This document shows, in pieces, positions 35,877-44,246 of a DNA stretch of 46,291 nt. The notes beneath the pieces are model-generated. The model worked only from the letters and a program-made list of their open reading frames with translations. It was not told the origin of the DNA and ran no database searches. Origin of the DNA: a virus; IMG/VR virus record IMGVR_UViG_3300045972_000110, positions 1 to 46,291 of that record, one strand, 5' to 3'. Each line of letters begins with the position of its first letter. The first letter of the stretch is position 1. The translations under genes and the position numbers were made by a program.

Positions 35877-37539
35877 ACCATCCCTCGCGGTCCTAAAGGC
35901 CCAGGCCGAGCTGGCCGAGCGCTTGCTCTCCAAGCGCCAGCTCATGCCGTTCGTGAAACGGTTCAACCCCAAGTACAAGGACGGCTGGGTCCACCGTGAC
36001 ATCTGCCGCCGCCTGGAGCGCTTCTCCCGCGATGTGGCCGAAGGTAAATCTCCTCGTCTCATGCTGCTCATGCCGCCCCGGCACGGCAAGTCCGAGCTGG
36101 TCTCCCGTAACTTTCCCGCCTGGCACCTGGGCCAGCACCCGGATCACGAGTTCATCGCCTGCTCGTACAACCTGTCGCTGGCCATGGACTTCAGCCGCAA
36201 GGTCAAGCAGATCATCGGGGACCCCCTGTACAGCCCTGTGTTCGACACCGCCCTGGACCCGAACAACCAGTCCACCGAGTCGTGGGGTGTGGCCGGTCAG
36301 CGCGGGGGCTATGTGGCCGCAGGTATTGGCGGGCCTATCACCGGTAAAGGCGCCCACTGTCTGGTCATTGACGATCCGATCAAGAATGCAGAAGAGGCCG
36401 ATTCAGCCGACACTCGCGAAAAGATTTGGGAGTGGTATCTCTCCACCGCGTATTCCCGTCTAGCGCCTGGCGGCGGCGTGCTGATCATCCAGACCTGGTG
36501 GCACGACGACGATCTCTCTGGTCGCCTCCAGACCATGATGAAGAACGGCCACGACGACCAGTATGTGGACCAGTTCGAGGTGATCAAGTACCCAGCCATC
36601 GCCGAGGCGGATGAGTGGCTGAACCAGACCACCGACCTGATTGAGTACGTCCACCATGACCAGGACCTGTCCCTGTCCTACAACGAGAAGGGCGAGGCCA
36701 CTGCGGTCAGTGAGAGCCGCCTGAAGGCCCATGTGCGGGCCTTGGACCAGGAGGTGGACACCACCAGCATGACCCTGCTGCGGGTGAAGGGCGAGGCCCT
36801 GCACACGGAGCGCTATGACCTGGACAAGCTGCTGCGGATCAAGGCCCAGAACGGCGGCGGGCGCTGGTGGTCAGCCTTATATCAACAAAACCCCGTCCCC
36901 GCCGACGGCGCGTACTTCCTCAAGAGCCAGTTCCAGCGCTCGCAGCCGCCCAGCCTCCAGAAATCCTATGTCTACATGGCCTGGGACTTCGCCATCAGCG
37001 AGAAAAAGCAGAGCGACTACACCGTGGGCACCGTGGGCCTCCAGGACGAGAACGACGTGCTCCACGTGGTGGACCAGGTGCGCTTCAAGAGCGGCAACGC
37101 GTTCTTTATCGTTGAATCTATTCTGAATCTTGCGATGAAATGGCATAATGCCACCCTGATGCTGGGCTTTGAGGACGGTCAGATTTGGCGCGCAATCGAA
37201 GCTCTACTTAAGAAACGCATGAGAGAGCGGAAGTTTTACCCCGCAATCGTCGTGCTGAAGCCCATCACCGACAAGATGGCCCGCGCCAGGCCCCTCCAGG
37301 GCCGGATGCAGCAGGGGATGGTGAGTTTCAATACGAACGCCGAGTGGTTTGACCCTCTCCGTGCAGAAATGTTGCGTTTCCCCGCTGGGGCGCATGACGA
37401 CCAGGTGGACTCGCTGGCCTGGATGGCGCAAATGGTGATCGGGCGCGAGGCGCCCCGCAAAACAGAGGTGAAGCCCATGAAATCCTGGAAAGACAAGCTC
37501 CGCGTCTCCAACAACCGTGGCTCGGCCATGACCGCCTAA
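35851..37539 (+). CDS. terL: terminase large subunit
   Basis: A 562-residue packaging ATPase and nuclease. Start at 35851 overlaps the small subunit gene. Walker A is MPPRHGKS (74-81), Walker B HCLVIDDPIKN, and coupling motif QTWWHDDDLSGR. The C-terminal RNase H-like nuclease shows AWDFAISEKKQSDYT, FEDGQIWRAI and the acidic AHDDQVDSLAW. The motor drives DNA through the portal and cuts the concatemer. Motif order and length match headful-type terminases, though packaging mode cannot be proven here. Confidence 0.94.
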   Translation: MATKTPPNKPSLAVLKAQAELAERLLSKRQLMPFVKRFNPKYKDGWVHRDICRRLERFSRDVAEGKSPRLMLLMPPRHGKSELVSRNFPAWHLGQHPDHEFIACSYNLSLAMDFSRKVKQIIGDPLYSPVFDTALDPNNQSTESWGVAGQRGGYVAAGIGGPITGKGAHCLVIDDPIKNAEEADSADTREKIWEWYLSTAYSRLAPGGGVLIIQTWWHDDDLSGRLQTMMKNGHDDQYVDQFEVIKYPAIAEADEWLNQTTDLIEYVHHDQDLSLSYNEKGEATAVSESRLKAHVRALDQEVDTTSMTLLRVKGEALHTERYDLDKLLRIKAQNGGGRWWSALYQQNPVPADGAYFLKSQFQRSQPPSLQKSYVYMAWDFAISEKKQSDYTVGTVGLQDENDVLHVVDQVRFKSGNAFFIVESILNLAMKWHNATLMLGFEDGQIWRAIEALLKKRMRERKFYPAIVVLKPITDKMARARPLQGRMQQGMVSFNTNAEWFDPLRAEMLRFPAGAHDDQVDSLAWMAQMVIGREAPRKTEVKPMKSWKDKLRVSNNRGSAMTA

Positions 37540-37545
37540 CCCGCC

Positions 37546-37911
37546 ATGACCGACTCCTGCCCCAAATTCATCGCCGAGTGCTTCGCACTGCGCACCGCGA
37601 TCCACTTCGCCCACCTCTCCTCCAAATCCTACGCCCAGCACGTCGCCCTCGGCGACTTCTACGACACCCTGCTCACCCTCACTGACAAGTACGCCGAGGT
37701 GTTCATGGGCCTGGAGGGTCAGGTGCCCGCCAGCAAGTGGCCCAGCGTCGAGCTGCCCAGCGGTGAGCCGATCTCCATGCTGGAGGACTTCCTCGCCGCC
37801 ATTGAGGACGAGGAGGCCGAGGACGAGGACAGCCAGGCGCTGCTGAACATCCTGGCTGAGATGGAGGAGCTGACCGCCCAGACCCTCTACAAGCTGCGGA
37901 ACCTGAAGTGA
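37546..37911 (+). CDS. DUF5856-like small helical protein
   Basis: A 121-residue all-helical protein: FIAECFALRTAIHFAHLSSK, YAQHVALGDFYDTLLTLTDK, and an acidic EDEEAEDEDSQALLNIL. The A-H-x-x-x-x-S-Y-A-x-H pattern and four-helix layout resemble Dps/ferritin-like phage proteins grouped as DUF5856. It lies between terminase and portal, so a packaging or head role is likely. Function unknown. Confidence 0.7.
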   Translation: MTDSCPKFIAECFALRTAIHFAHLSSKSYAQHVALGDFYDTLLTLTDKYAEVFMGLEGQVPASKWPSVELPSGEPISMLEDFLAAIEDEEAEDEDSQALLNILAEMEELTAQTLYKLRNLK

Positions 37912-37977
37912 TCCACAACCCCCAAGGAATGATGGGCCTCGTGCCCGGACTTTGTACCAACAAAGCCCGAGCACACC

Positions 37978-40137
37978 ATGCCAATCAATACCGACCTCGC
38001 TAAGAAAATCTGGACCCGGTACGCTTGGGCGCGCGACAACGGGCACTCCAAATACGTCGAGAAGGCCGAGAAGTGCGACCGCTTCTTCATGGGCGACCAG
38101 TGGGACCCCACTGACAAGGCCCGCCTGGAGCTGGTGCGTCGTCCGGCGCTGACGATCAACAAAATCCTGCCCACGGTGTCCAACATCATGGGCGAGCAGA
38201 TCAACGCCCGCGCCGAGACGAGCTTTCGCCCGCGCGCCGGAGCCTCCAGCGACACCGCTGACGTGCTCAACAAGGTCTACAAGCAGATCATGGACAACAA
38301 CGGCATGGCGTTCAAGCGCTCTGACGTGTTCGCCGACGGGATCATCGGTTCGCGCGGCTTCTACGACGTGCGGATGGGCTACAGCGACAACATGCAGGGC
38401 GAGGTCCAGATCGACCAGCTCAACCCGAAGAACGTGATCATCGACCCGGACGGCGAAGAGTACGACCCTGACACATGGGGCGAGGTTTTCACCACGAAAT
38501 GGGTCACGGCCGACGACATCGCGGTCCTGTTCAACCCCCAGGACGCTGAGCTGCTGCGCAACCGCGACCAGAGCTACTTCCCGTACGGCTACGACTCCAT
38601 CCAGGCGTTCCGCGACCGCTTCGGTGACCGCTTCAACCCGATGTACACGGGCGACTACGACAACTCCAACGTGATGCGCAACATCCGCATCATCGACCGC
38701 CAGTACCGCGTGCTGGACAAGCAGAAACACTTCCTGGCACCCCAGACCGGCGACACGCGCCCGATCCCCGACGAGTTTGACCGCAACAAGATCGCCATGT
38801 TCGTCGACAAGTTCGGCTTCCAGGTCATCAGCAAGCTCGTGCGCCGCATCCGCTGGACCGTGATCGCCGACTCGGTCGTGCTGCACGACGACTTCAGCCC
38901 CTACAAGCACTTCACGGTGGTGCCGTACTTCCCCCACTTCCGCCGTGGCAACACCATCGGCCTGGTGGAGAACCTCCTGGGCAGTCAGGAGCTGCTGAAC
39001 AAGGTCACCAGCCAGGAGCTGCACGTGGTGAACACCACGGCCAACTCGGGCTACAAGGTGAAGGCCGGTGCGCTGTCCAACATGACCGTGGAGGAGCTGG
39101 AAGAGAAGGGCGCCCAGACCGGCCTGGTGATTGAGGTCAACGGAGACCCCGACAAAGATGTCCAGAAGATTGCACCTAATCAAGTACCCCAAGGACTGGA
39201 TCGCATCAGCTACAAGGCCGAAGAGCACGTCAAGACCATCAGCGGCGTCTCCGACTCCATGCAGGGCATGGACCGAGCCGACGTTGCCGCTAAAGCCATC
39301 CAACAGAAGCGCCAGGCAGGTTCTACGAATCTGGTCAAGCCGCTGGACAACCTGACCCGCACCGACAGCATCCTGGCGCGCAACGTGCTGGACCTGATCC
39401 AGGAGTTCTACACCGAAGAGCGCGTGATGACCATCACGCACGACCAGGCCACCGGTGAGACCGAGGACTTCACGATCAACCAGATGACTCCCACGGGCGA
39501 GCTGCTGAACGACCTGACGCTGGGCGAGTACGACGTGGTGATCACCAGCATCCCGGCCAAGGAGTCCATGGAGGACAGCCAGTTCGAGCAGGCCATGGCT
39601 ATGCGCGAGTCCGGTATCCAGATCCCCGACTCCGTGCTGATCGACAGCAGCCGCCTGGTGAACAAGAAGGAAATCATCAAGCAGATGCAGGGCGACCAGA
39701 CCAGCCCCGAGGCACAAGCCGCCAAGGCGCTCCAGCAGCGCGGCCAGGAGGCCGAGGTGTCCAAGGCCGAGGGCGAAGCTGCCCAGAAGCATGCCGACGC
39801 TGGCCTCAAGCAAGCCAAGACGCAGCAGACCACGGTGGAGACCCAGATCGCTGCCAACGGCGAGCCGGACGATGGCTCCGGCCAGGCCAAGATGGCCGAA
39901 GTCGAGGCAAAGAACGCCGCCGTCGAGCACAAGATGGCTATCGACGAGCGGAAGTTCGAGCACGAGAAGCAGATGGACTACGCAGACATGGGGCTGCGCC
40001 GTGAGGAGTCCCAGAACAAGATTGCCCTGCACCAGCAGGACATGGCAGAGAAGCGCGAGATGCAACGCGTGGAGCAAGCACGCATGGCTGCGGCAGCAGT
40101 CGAGAGACCTACAGCATCCCAAGGAGCACCTAAATGA
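37978..40137 (+). CDS. portal protein (P22 type)
   Basis: A 719-residue portal forming the twelve-fold DNA channel at one capsid vertex. It shows the P22-portal layout: N-terminal RPALTINKILPTVSNIMGEQ, QIDQLNPKNVIIDPDGEEYD, and the stem/crown region NTIGLVENLLGSQELLNKVT. The last 180 residues are a long Gln/Glu/Lys/Ala helix like the P22 barrel. No clear ribosome site; a hairpin CTTTGT-ACCA-ACAAAG lies 15 bp upstream. The stop overlaps the scaffold start. Confidence 0.92.
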   Translation: MPINTDLAKKIWTRYAWARDNGHSKYVEKAEKCDRFFMGDQWDPTDKARLELVRRPALTINKILPTVSNIMGEQINARAETSFRPRAGASSDTADVLNKVYKQIMDNNGMAFKRSDVFADGIIGSRGFYDVRMGYSDNMQGEVQIDQLNPKNVIIDPDGEEYDPDTWGEVFTTKWVTADDIAVLFNPQDAELLRNRDQSYFPYGYDSIQAFRDRFGDRFNPMYTGDYDNSNVMRNIRIIDRQYRVLDKQKHFLAPQTGDTRPIPDEFDRNKIAMFVDKFGFQVISKLVRRIRWTVIADSVVLHDDFSPYKHFTVVPYFPHFRRGNTIGLVENLLGSQELLNKVTSQELHVVNTTANSGYKVKAGALSNMTVEELEEKGAQTGLVIEVNGDPDKDVQKIAPNQVPQGLDRISYKAEEHVKTISGVSDSMQGMDRADVAAKAIQQKRQAGSTNLVKPLDNLTRTDSILARNVLDLIQEFYTEERVMTITHDQATGETEDFTINQMTPTGELLNDLTLGEYDVVITSIPAKESMEDSQFEQAMAMRESGIQIPDSVLIDSSRLVNKKEIIKQMQGDQTSPEAQAAKALQQRGQEAEVSKAEGEAAQKHADAGLKQAKTQQTTVETQIAANGEPDDGSGQAKMAEVEAKNAAVEHKMAIDERKFEHEKQMDYADMGLRREESQNKIALHQQDMAEKREMQRVEQARMAAAAVERPTASQGAPK

Positions 40138-41174
40138 AAATCCGCAATTTCCTGCACAAGTACCTGAAGCCCGCTGGCGAAGCCGACGGCGGCGGGGGCG
40201 CCACTGACCGTGGTGATGACTTCCAGCCCACGGGCGAGGACGCTGGCGGCGCGCAGGACGCGCTGTCCAAGGCTGAGCGCGACGCCGAGGCCCGCGCTGC
40301 TGCCGCCGAGAAGGAGAAGGCCGCTGCGGGCGACGACTCCGACGACCTGGACCCCGAGGACCCCGACGCGGACCCCGCAGCGGACGACAAGGCCAAGCCC
40401 AAGGGCAAGGACTCGCGCATCCCGCTGAGCCGCCACAAGGACATCCTGGCCCGCGAGCGCGCCCAGCGCGAAGCCGCCGAGGAGCGCCTGGCCCAGTACG
40501 AGAAGGGTCAGCAGGTCGCCAACATCAACGAGGACCTGACGGCCCTGGAGACCTCCGTGCTGACCATGGAGGCCGAGTACAACAAGCTGCTGGCCGACGG
40601 CGAGATCGAAAAAGCCACGGCCAAGATGACCCAGATTCGCCGCACCGAGCGCCAGATCACCGAGACCCAGGCCGCGTACCGCAGCCAGCTCGCCATCGCC
40701 CAGGCCACCGAGCAGAACCGCTACGAGACGGCCCTGGAGCGCATTGAGGCCGCGTTCCCGGCGCTGAACCCGGACGACGATGCCTTCGACAAGGCCACCC
40801 TCGGTGAGGTGGTCGAGTGGAAGATTTTCTACGAGCGCCAGCGCAACATGACGCCGACCAAGGCCCTCCAGGCTGCGGTGAAGAAGGTCGTGGGCGTCGA
40901 GGACAAGGCCCAGGAAAAGGCCACCACCGTGGCGCCCAAGGTGGACGCCGCTGCGGTCGAGAAGGATGTCGCCAAGGAGCGCCGCGCCGCTGCTGCGGGC
41001 AAGACCGCCGCTGCCGTGGGCAAGACCCCGGCCAGCACCACCAAGGTCGGCATCGACAGCGACAAGGCTGGTGGCGCGCTGAACGCCAAGGACATCATGA
41101 AGATGAGCCAGGACGACTTCAAGAACCTGCCCGACGACGTGCTGGCACGCATGCGCGGCGACGAGTTCGTCTAA
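40134..41174 (+). CDS. capsid scaffolding protein
   Basis: A 346-residue highly charged, helical protein with acidic low-complexity stretches (DDLDPEDPDADPAADD) and coiled coils, in the usual scaffold position between portal and coat. Scaffolds guide coat assembly and leave before DNA fills the head; in P22-like systems the C-terminal helices bind coat protein. Here the C-terminus is QDDFKNLPDDVLARMRGDEF plus a final Val, close to the tag on the small early proteins. Confidence 0.82.
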   Translation: MKIRNFLHKYLKPAGEADGGGGATDRGDDFQPTGEDAGGAQDALSKAERDAEARAAAAEKEKAAAGDDSDDLDPEDPDADPAADDKAKPKGKDSRIPLSRHKDILARERAQREAAEERLAQYEKGQQVANINEDLTALETSVLTMEAEYNKLLADGEIEKATAKMTQIRRTERQITETQAAYRSQLAIAQATEQNRYETALERIEAAFPALNPDDDAFDKATLGEVVEWKIFYERQRNMTPTKALQAAVKKVVGVEDKAQEKATTVAPKVDAAAVEKDVAKERRAAAAGKTAAAVGKTPASTTKVGIDSDKAGGALNAKDIMKMSQDDFKNLPDDVLARMRGDEFV

Positions 41175-41195
41175 CAAACCCAAGGAGAACCACAA

Positions 41196-41555
41196 ATGAT
41201 CAAGCCAACCGTAGGCCGCAAGGTCTGGTATCGCCACGACAAATCACCCACATCGCTCGGGAACAACAACTACCTGTACCCTGCGCAAATTTCTGGACAG
41301 CCGATGGACGCAACTATCGTGTACGTCTGGGACGACCGCATGGTCAACCTCCACGTCATGGACCACTATGGCAACAGCTTCAACCGCACCAGCGTGAAGC
41401 TGTTGCAAGACGGCGATGTCTCTCCCGAGGGCGGCGCCTACGCCGAGTGGATGCCCTACCAGGCGGGCCAGGCCGCACGAGAGCGCCGCGTTGATACCGC
41501 CATCGCGCGCACCATGACCTTTGGTGCTGCCGACGGTCGTGCGGAGGGCCAGTAA
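41196..41555 (+). CDS. conserved hypothetical phage protein (119 aa)
   Basis: A 119-residue protein: KPTVGRKVWYR, YPAQISGQPMDATIVYVWDD, RMVNLHVMDHYGN. This matches a conserved phage family often found near gp49-like genes. AAGGAG ribosome site. It may be virion-associated by context; function unknown. Confidence 0.75.
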   Translation: MIKPTVGRKVWYRHDKSPTSLGNNNYLYPAQISGQPMDATIVYVWDDRMVNLHVMDHYGNSFNRTSVKLLQDGDVSPEGGAYAEWMPYQAGQAARERRVDTAIARTMTFGAADGRAEGQ

Positions 41556-41556
41556 C

Positions 41557-41964
41557 ATGCACAACATCACCTCACCCCGCACCGACGACAGCGCCATCGA
41601 ACAGGAGATCAAGGCCAAGGGCCTGACTGCTCCGCGCGTCACGCCCGCCGACCTGGAAGCGAACATCGCTTACCGCCACTTCTTCACCGCCGAGCAGGCG
41701 GTGTTCGGCAAAGCCGCCTGGGCCGCCTGGGCCGCAGACGCCGACCTGCCTGTCGGCAGAGTGGTCTGGGGGGGCAGCACCGGTCTGAACCTGCTGACCT
41801 TCTGCGTCCTGGTGCTGAAGAACGGCTTCACCGTCACCGGTGAGAGCGCCTGCGCCTCTCCCGAGAACTTCGACGCCGAGATCGGCAAGAAGATCGCCCT
41901 GGAGAATGCCAAGCAGAAAATCTGGCCCCTCATGGGCTACGCGCTGAAGGAGAGCCTGGCATGA
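41557..41964 (+). CDS. N4 gp49 / Sf6 gp66-like protein
   Basis: A 135-residue member of the Phage_gp49_66 family: ITSPR, RVTPADLEANIAYRHFFTAE, then the signature LLTFCVLVLKNGFTVTGESA and ASPENFDAEIGKKIALENAK, KIWPLMGYAL. Its role is unknown despite wide occurrence. Start at 41557, directly after the upstream stop; an earlier in-frame start overlaps that gene. Confidence 0.9.
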   Translation: MHNITSPRTDDSAIEQEIKAKGLTAPRVTPADLEANIAYRHFFTAEQAVFGKAAWAAWAADADLPVGRVVWGGSTGLNLLTFCVLVLKNGFTVTGESACASPENFDAEIGKKIALENAKQKIWPLMGYALKESLA

Positions 41965-42320
41965 AATCCGCCGTCCACTCCATCGCCCGCGTCTGCCACG
42001 AAGTGAACGCGGCCTACTGCGCTGCCCTCGGCGACAAGTCCCAACCCGAATGGGACGACGCGCCCCAGTGGCAGAAGGACTCGGCCATTGCCGGTGTTGA
42101 GCTGCACCTTGCCAACCCCGACCTCGGCGTCGATGCTTCCCACCAGGCGTGGATGGAGCAGAAGCGCGCCGACGGCTGGACCTACGGCCCGCTGAAGGAC
42201 CCGGTCAAGAAGGAGCATCCCTGCTATGTCCCGTACGCTGATCTGCCGCCCGAGCAGAAAGCCAAAGACTTTATTTTTCGCGGTGTCGTACACGCCATCG
42301 CGCGCGAAATGGCACGCTGA
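41961..42320 (+). CDS. RyR-domain protein
   Basis: A 119-residue protein built on one RyR domain: CHEVNAAYCAALGD, PEWDDAPQWQKDSAIAGVEL, ASHQAWMEQKRADGWTYGPL, KDPVKKEHPCYVPYADLPPE, QKAKDFIFRGVVHAI. Such domains occur in phages and bacteria and may bind nucleotides or adenine-like ligands. Starts by ATGA overlap with the gp49-like gene, a common pairing. A terminator follows. Confidence 0.9.
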   Translation: MKSAVHSIARVCHEVNAAYCAALGDKSQPEWDDAPQWQKDSAIAGVELHLANPDLGVDASHQAWMEQKRADGWTYGPLKDPVKKEHPCYVPYADLPPEQKAKDFIFRGVVHAIAREMAR

Positions 42321-42365
42321 CCAACCCGTGTAGTTGTCTCCCTGCATGGGGTGCCATGCTTGAAG

Positions 42366-42397
42366 CCCGGTCGCTCACAAGGTGACCGGGTCTTTTT
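42366..42397 (+). terminator. rho-independent terminator before the capsid unit
   Basis: Stem CCCGGTC/GACCGGG with an inner TCAC/GTGA, followed by TCTTTTTATT. It ends the terminase-portal transcript and is followed at once by the capsid promoter region. Confidence 0.85.
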
Positions 42398-42414
42398 ATT
42401 TGCGTACGATCTAA
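42397..42414 (+). promoter_or_regulatory. 18-bp motif variant (copy 10) within candidate capsid promoter
   Basis: TATTTGCGTACGATCTAA is a weaker match. TTGCGT (42400-42405), a 16-bp spacer and TAGAAT (42422-42427) form a plausible sigma-70 promoter. The element contains the palindrome TCTAATTTAGA. Confidence 0.5.
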
Positions 42415-42508
42415 TTTAGATTAGAATGCGGCCATCGGTTAAGGCAAGGTCACGACAGCACCTTCCACACTCGCTTGTCGGGGCGATATTCGACGTTGGG
42501 TTATCTAT

Positions 42509-42526
42509 TCTCTAACTTCGATCTAA
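42509..42526 (+). promoter_or_regulatory. 18-bp dispersed motif, copy 11
   Basis: TCTCTAACTTCGATCTAA merges into AAAGGAGG, the capsid gene's ribosome site, 12 bp before its ATG. The gap 42428-42508 shows nothing else. Confidence 0.55.
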
Positions 42527-42538
42527 AGGAGGTGCCAC

Positions 42539-43657
42539 ATGGCACTAACCAACTTCGGCCTGCTCACGAGCGAGCAAAAGACCATCTGGTCTATGGACCT
42601 GTGGAAGCAGGCCCGCAACATGTCCTTCGTCAACAAGTTCCTGGGCAAAGGCCCGAACTCCATGGTTCAGCACATCACTGAACTGAAGAAGACCGAAAAG
42701 GGCGCCCGCGCCGTGATCACGCTGCTGGCCGACCTGGTCGGTGACGGTGTCGCTGGTGACCGCACCCTGGAAGGCAACGAAGAAGGCATGCAAACCTTCG
42801 ACCAGGTGATCCGCATCGACCAACTGCGTCATGCCAATCGCCACGAAGGCCGCATGGCTGACCAGAAGTCTGTGGTGGAATTCCGTGGCAACAGCCGCGA
42901 CGTGCTGGCCTACTGGCTCGCCGACCGTATCGACCAGATGGCGTTCCTGACGCTGGCCGGTCGCAGCTACGCCTACAAGAACAACGGCGCCACCCGCGTC
43001 GGTTCTGACCTCCAGTTCCTGGAATTCGCTGCTGACGTGTCCGCGCCGTCCAACGGTCGCCGCCTGCGTTGGGATGGCACTTCCGCCGCCAAGACCCTGG
43101 TCTCCAACGCTGCCAGCTCCGGCGTGCAAGCCACCGACACCCCGTCGTGGAACATGTTTGTGCAACTCAAGGCTTACGCCAAGGACCGTTACATCCGTGG
43201 CGTGACCGGCGAAGGCGGCGAGGAAACCTACCACGCGTTCCTGACTCCGCAGGCCATGGCCAAGCTGAAGATGGACCCCGACTACATGGCCAACTTGCGC
43301 TACTCGCAGAACTCTGCGGTTAACGACAAGCTGTTCAGCGGCAGCTCGGTGAAGATCGACGGCATCTACCTGCACGAGTTCCGCCACGTGCCCAACACCT
43401 TCGGTGCAGCTTCTGGTTCCAAGTATGGCGGCTCCGGCACCATCGACGGCGCCCAGATTCTGTTCTGCGGTGCACAAGCTCTGGGCATGGCCGACATCGG
43501 CGCACCCGAGTGGAACGAAAAGGGCTTCGACTACGACAACCAACAGGGCATCTCTGTTGGAAAGATCGCAGGCTTCCTGAAGCCCAAGTTCGCCAGCATC
43601 TACGAGAACGGCTCCACCGAGGACTTCGGCGTGCTGTCTTGCTACGTCGCTACCTAA
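42539..43657 (+). CDS. major capsid protein (N4-gp56 family)
   Basis: A 372-residue coat protein of the N4-gp56/Phage_capsid_3 family: WSMDLWKQARNMSFVNKFLG, VITLLADLVGDGVAGDRTLE, FRGNSRDVLAYWLADRIDQM, and the C-terminal YLHEFRHVPNTFG and DYDNQQGISVGKIAGFLKPK. It has its own terminator-isolated promoter region and the best ribosome site in the window (AAAGGAGG), consistent with very high expression. Confidence 0.92.
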   Translation: MALTNFGLLTSEQKTIWSMDLWKQARNMSFVNKFLGKGPNSMVQHITELKKTEKGARAVITLLADLVGDGVAGDRTLEGNEEGMQTFDQVIRIDQLRHANRHEGRMADQKSVVEFRGNSRDVLAYWLADRIDQMAFLTLAGRSYAYKNNGATRVGSDLQFLEFAADVSAPSNGRRLRWDGTSAAKTLVSNAASSGVQATDTPSWNMFVQLKAYAKDRYIRGVTGEGGEETYHAFLTPQAMAKLKMDPDYMANLRYSQNSAVNDKLFSGSSVKIDGIYLHEFRHVPNTFGAASGSKYGGSGTIDGAQILFCGAQALGMADIGAPEWNEKGFDYDNQQGISVGKIAGFLKPKFASIYENGSTEDFGVLSCYVAT

Positions 43658-43678
43658 ACCTTGAAGGAGTAAACCACC

Positions 43679-44185
43679 ATGAGCAAACTACTCGCAACCC
43701 GTGGCGCCCAGCGCGTCATGTTGTCCGAGTTCGTCTTCAACTACAACGACTGGGCCATTGACTCGGTCTCGCAAGTGAAGACGACCTTCGGTTCCACAGC
43801 CATCGTGGCTGACCCCTCGTCTGCTGTTGCTGGCCTGACCGCTGGCACCGGCATCGTCTTCGATGCGATCCCCATGCCCTTGGGCGCGACCATCGTCGGC
43901 GGCGAGGTGATCGTCGAGACCGCGTTCGTCGGCATCGGCGCATCCGCTGTGCTGAATCTGGGTATCGCTGGCAACACCAGCGCCCTGGTCTCCGCACTGG
44001 ACTTGGACGCTGCCACCGCTGGCTCGCGTACCGCCCTGTTGCTGACCACACCGCTGCTCTGCAACGGCGGTCAGAACATCCGTCTGACCACCTCCGGTCT
44101 GACTGCCACTGCGACTGCGGGCAAGGTCCGCATCCGCGTGCAGTTCGTGATCGACGGAAAGATGGACGACGTAACCGCCGTCTAA
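43679..44185 (+). CDS. virion protein next to capsid, possible head decoration protein
   Basis: A 168-residue beta-rich, Ala/Gly/Thr-rich protein (AGLTAGTGIVFDAIPMPLGA, GGEVIVETAFVGIGASAVLN, VRIRVQFVIDG). AAGGAG ribosome site 10 bp upstream. Co-transcribed with the coat gene and followed by a strong terminator, so it is likely made in similar amounts. A decoration or head-fibre role is inferred from position. Confidence 0.7.
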   Translation: MSKLLATRGAQRVMLSEFVFNYNDWAIDSVSQVKTTFGSTAIVADPSSAVAGLTAGTGIVFDAIPMPLGATIVGGEVIVETAFVGIGASAVLNLGIAGNTSALVSALDLDAATAGSRTALLLTTPLLCNGGQNIRLTTSGLTATATAGKVRIRVQFVIDGKMDDVTAV

Positions 44186-44197
44186 GCGGCCTGAGTG

Positions 44198-44223
44198 AAC
44201 GGGGCTTCGGCCCCGTTCCTTTA
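44198..44223 (+). terminator. strong TTCG-loop terminator
   Basis: Stem AACGGGGC-TTCG-GCCCCGTT followed by CCTTTAT. The next bases TATCAACCCCACGGAG repeat the TATCAACC-ribosome-site leader seen on the other strand at 33-35 kb. Confidence 0.88.
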
Positions 44224-44246
44224 TCAACCCCACGGAGAGACCAAAA

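Noticed and set aside
37204-40122. Very long leftward open frame (972 codons) opposite the portal gene
   Set aside because: It is a GC-rich shadow of the portal gene; the protein is Leu/Val/His-rich low complexity with no domain.
42475-42681. Forward ORF spanning the capsid leader
   Set aside because: It runs out of frame through the capsid ribosome site and start, and has no supported start of its own.
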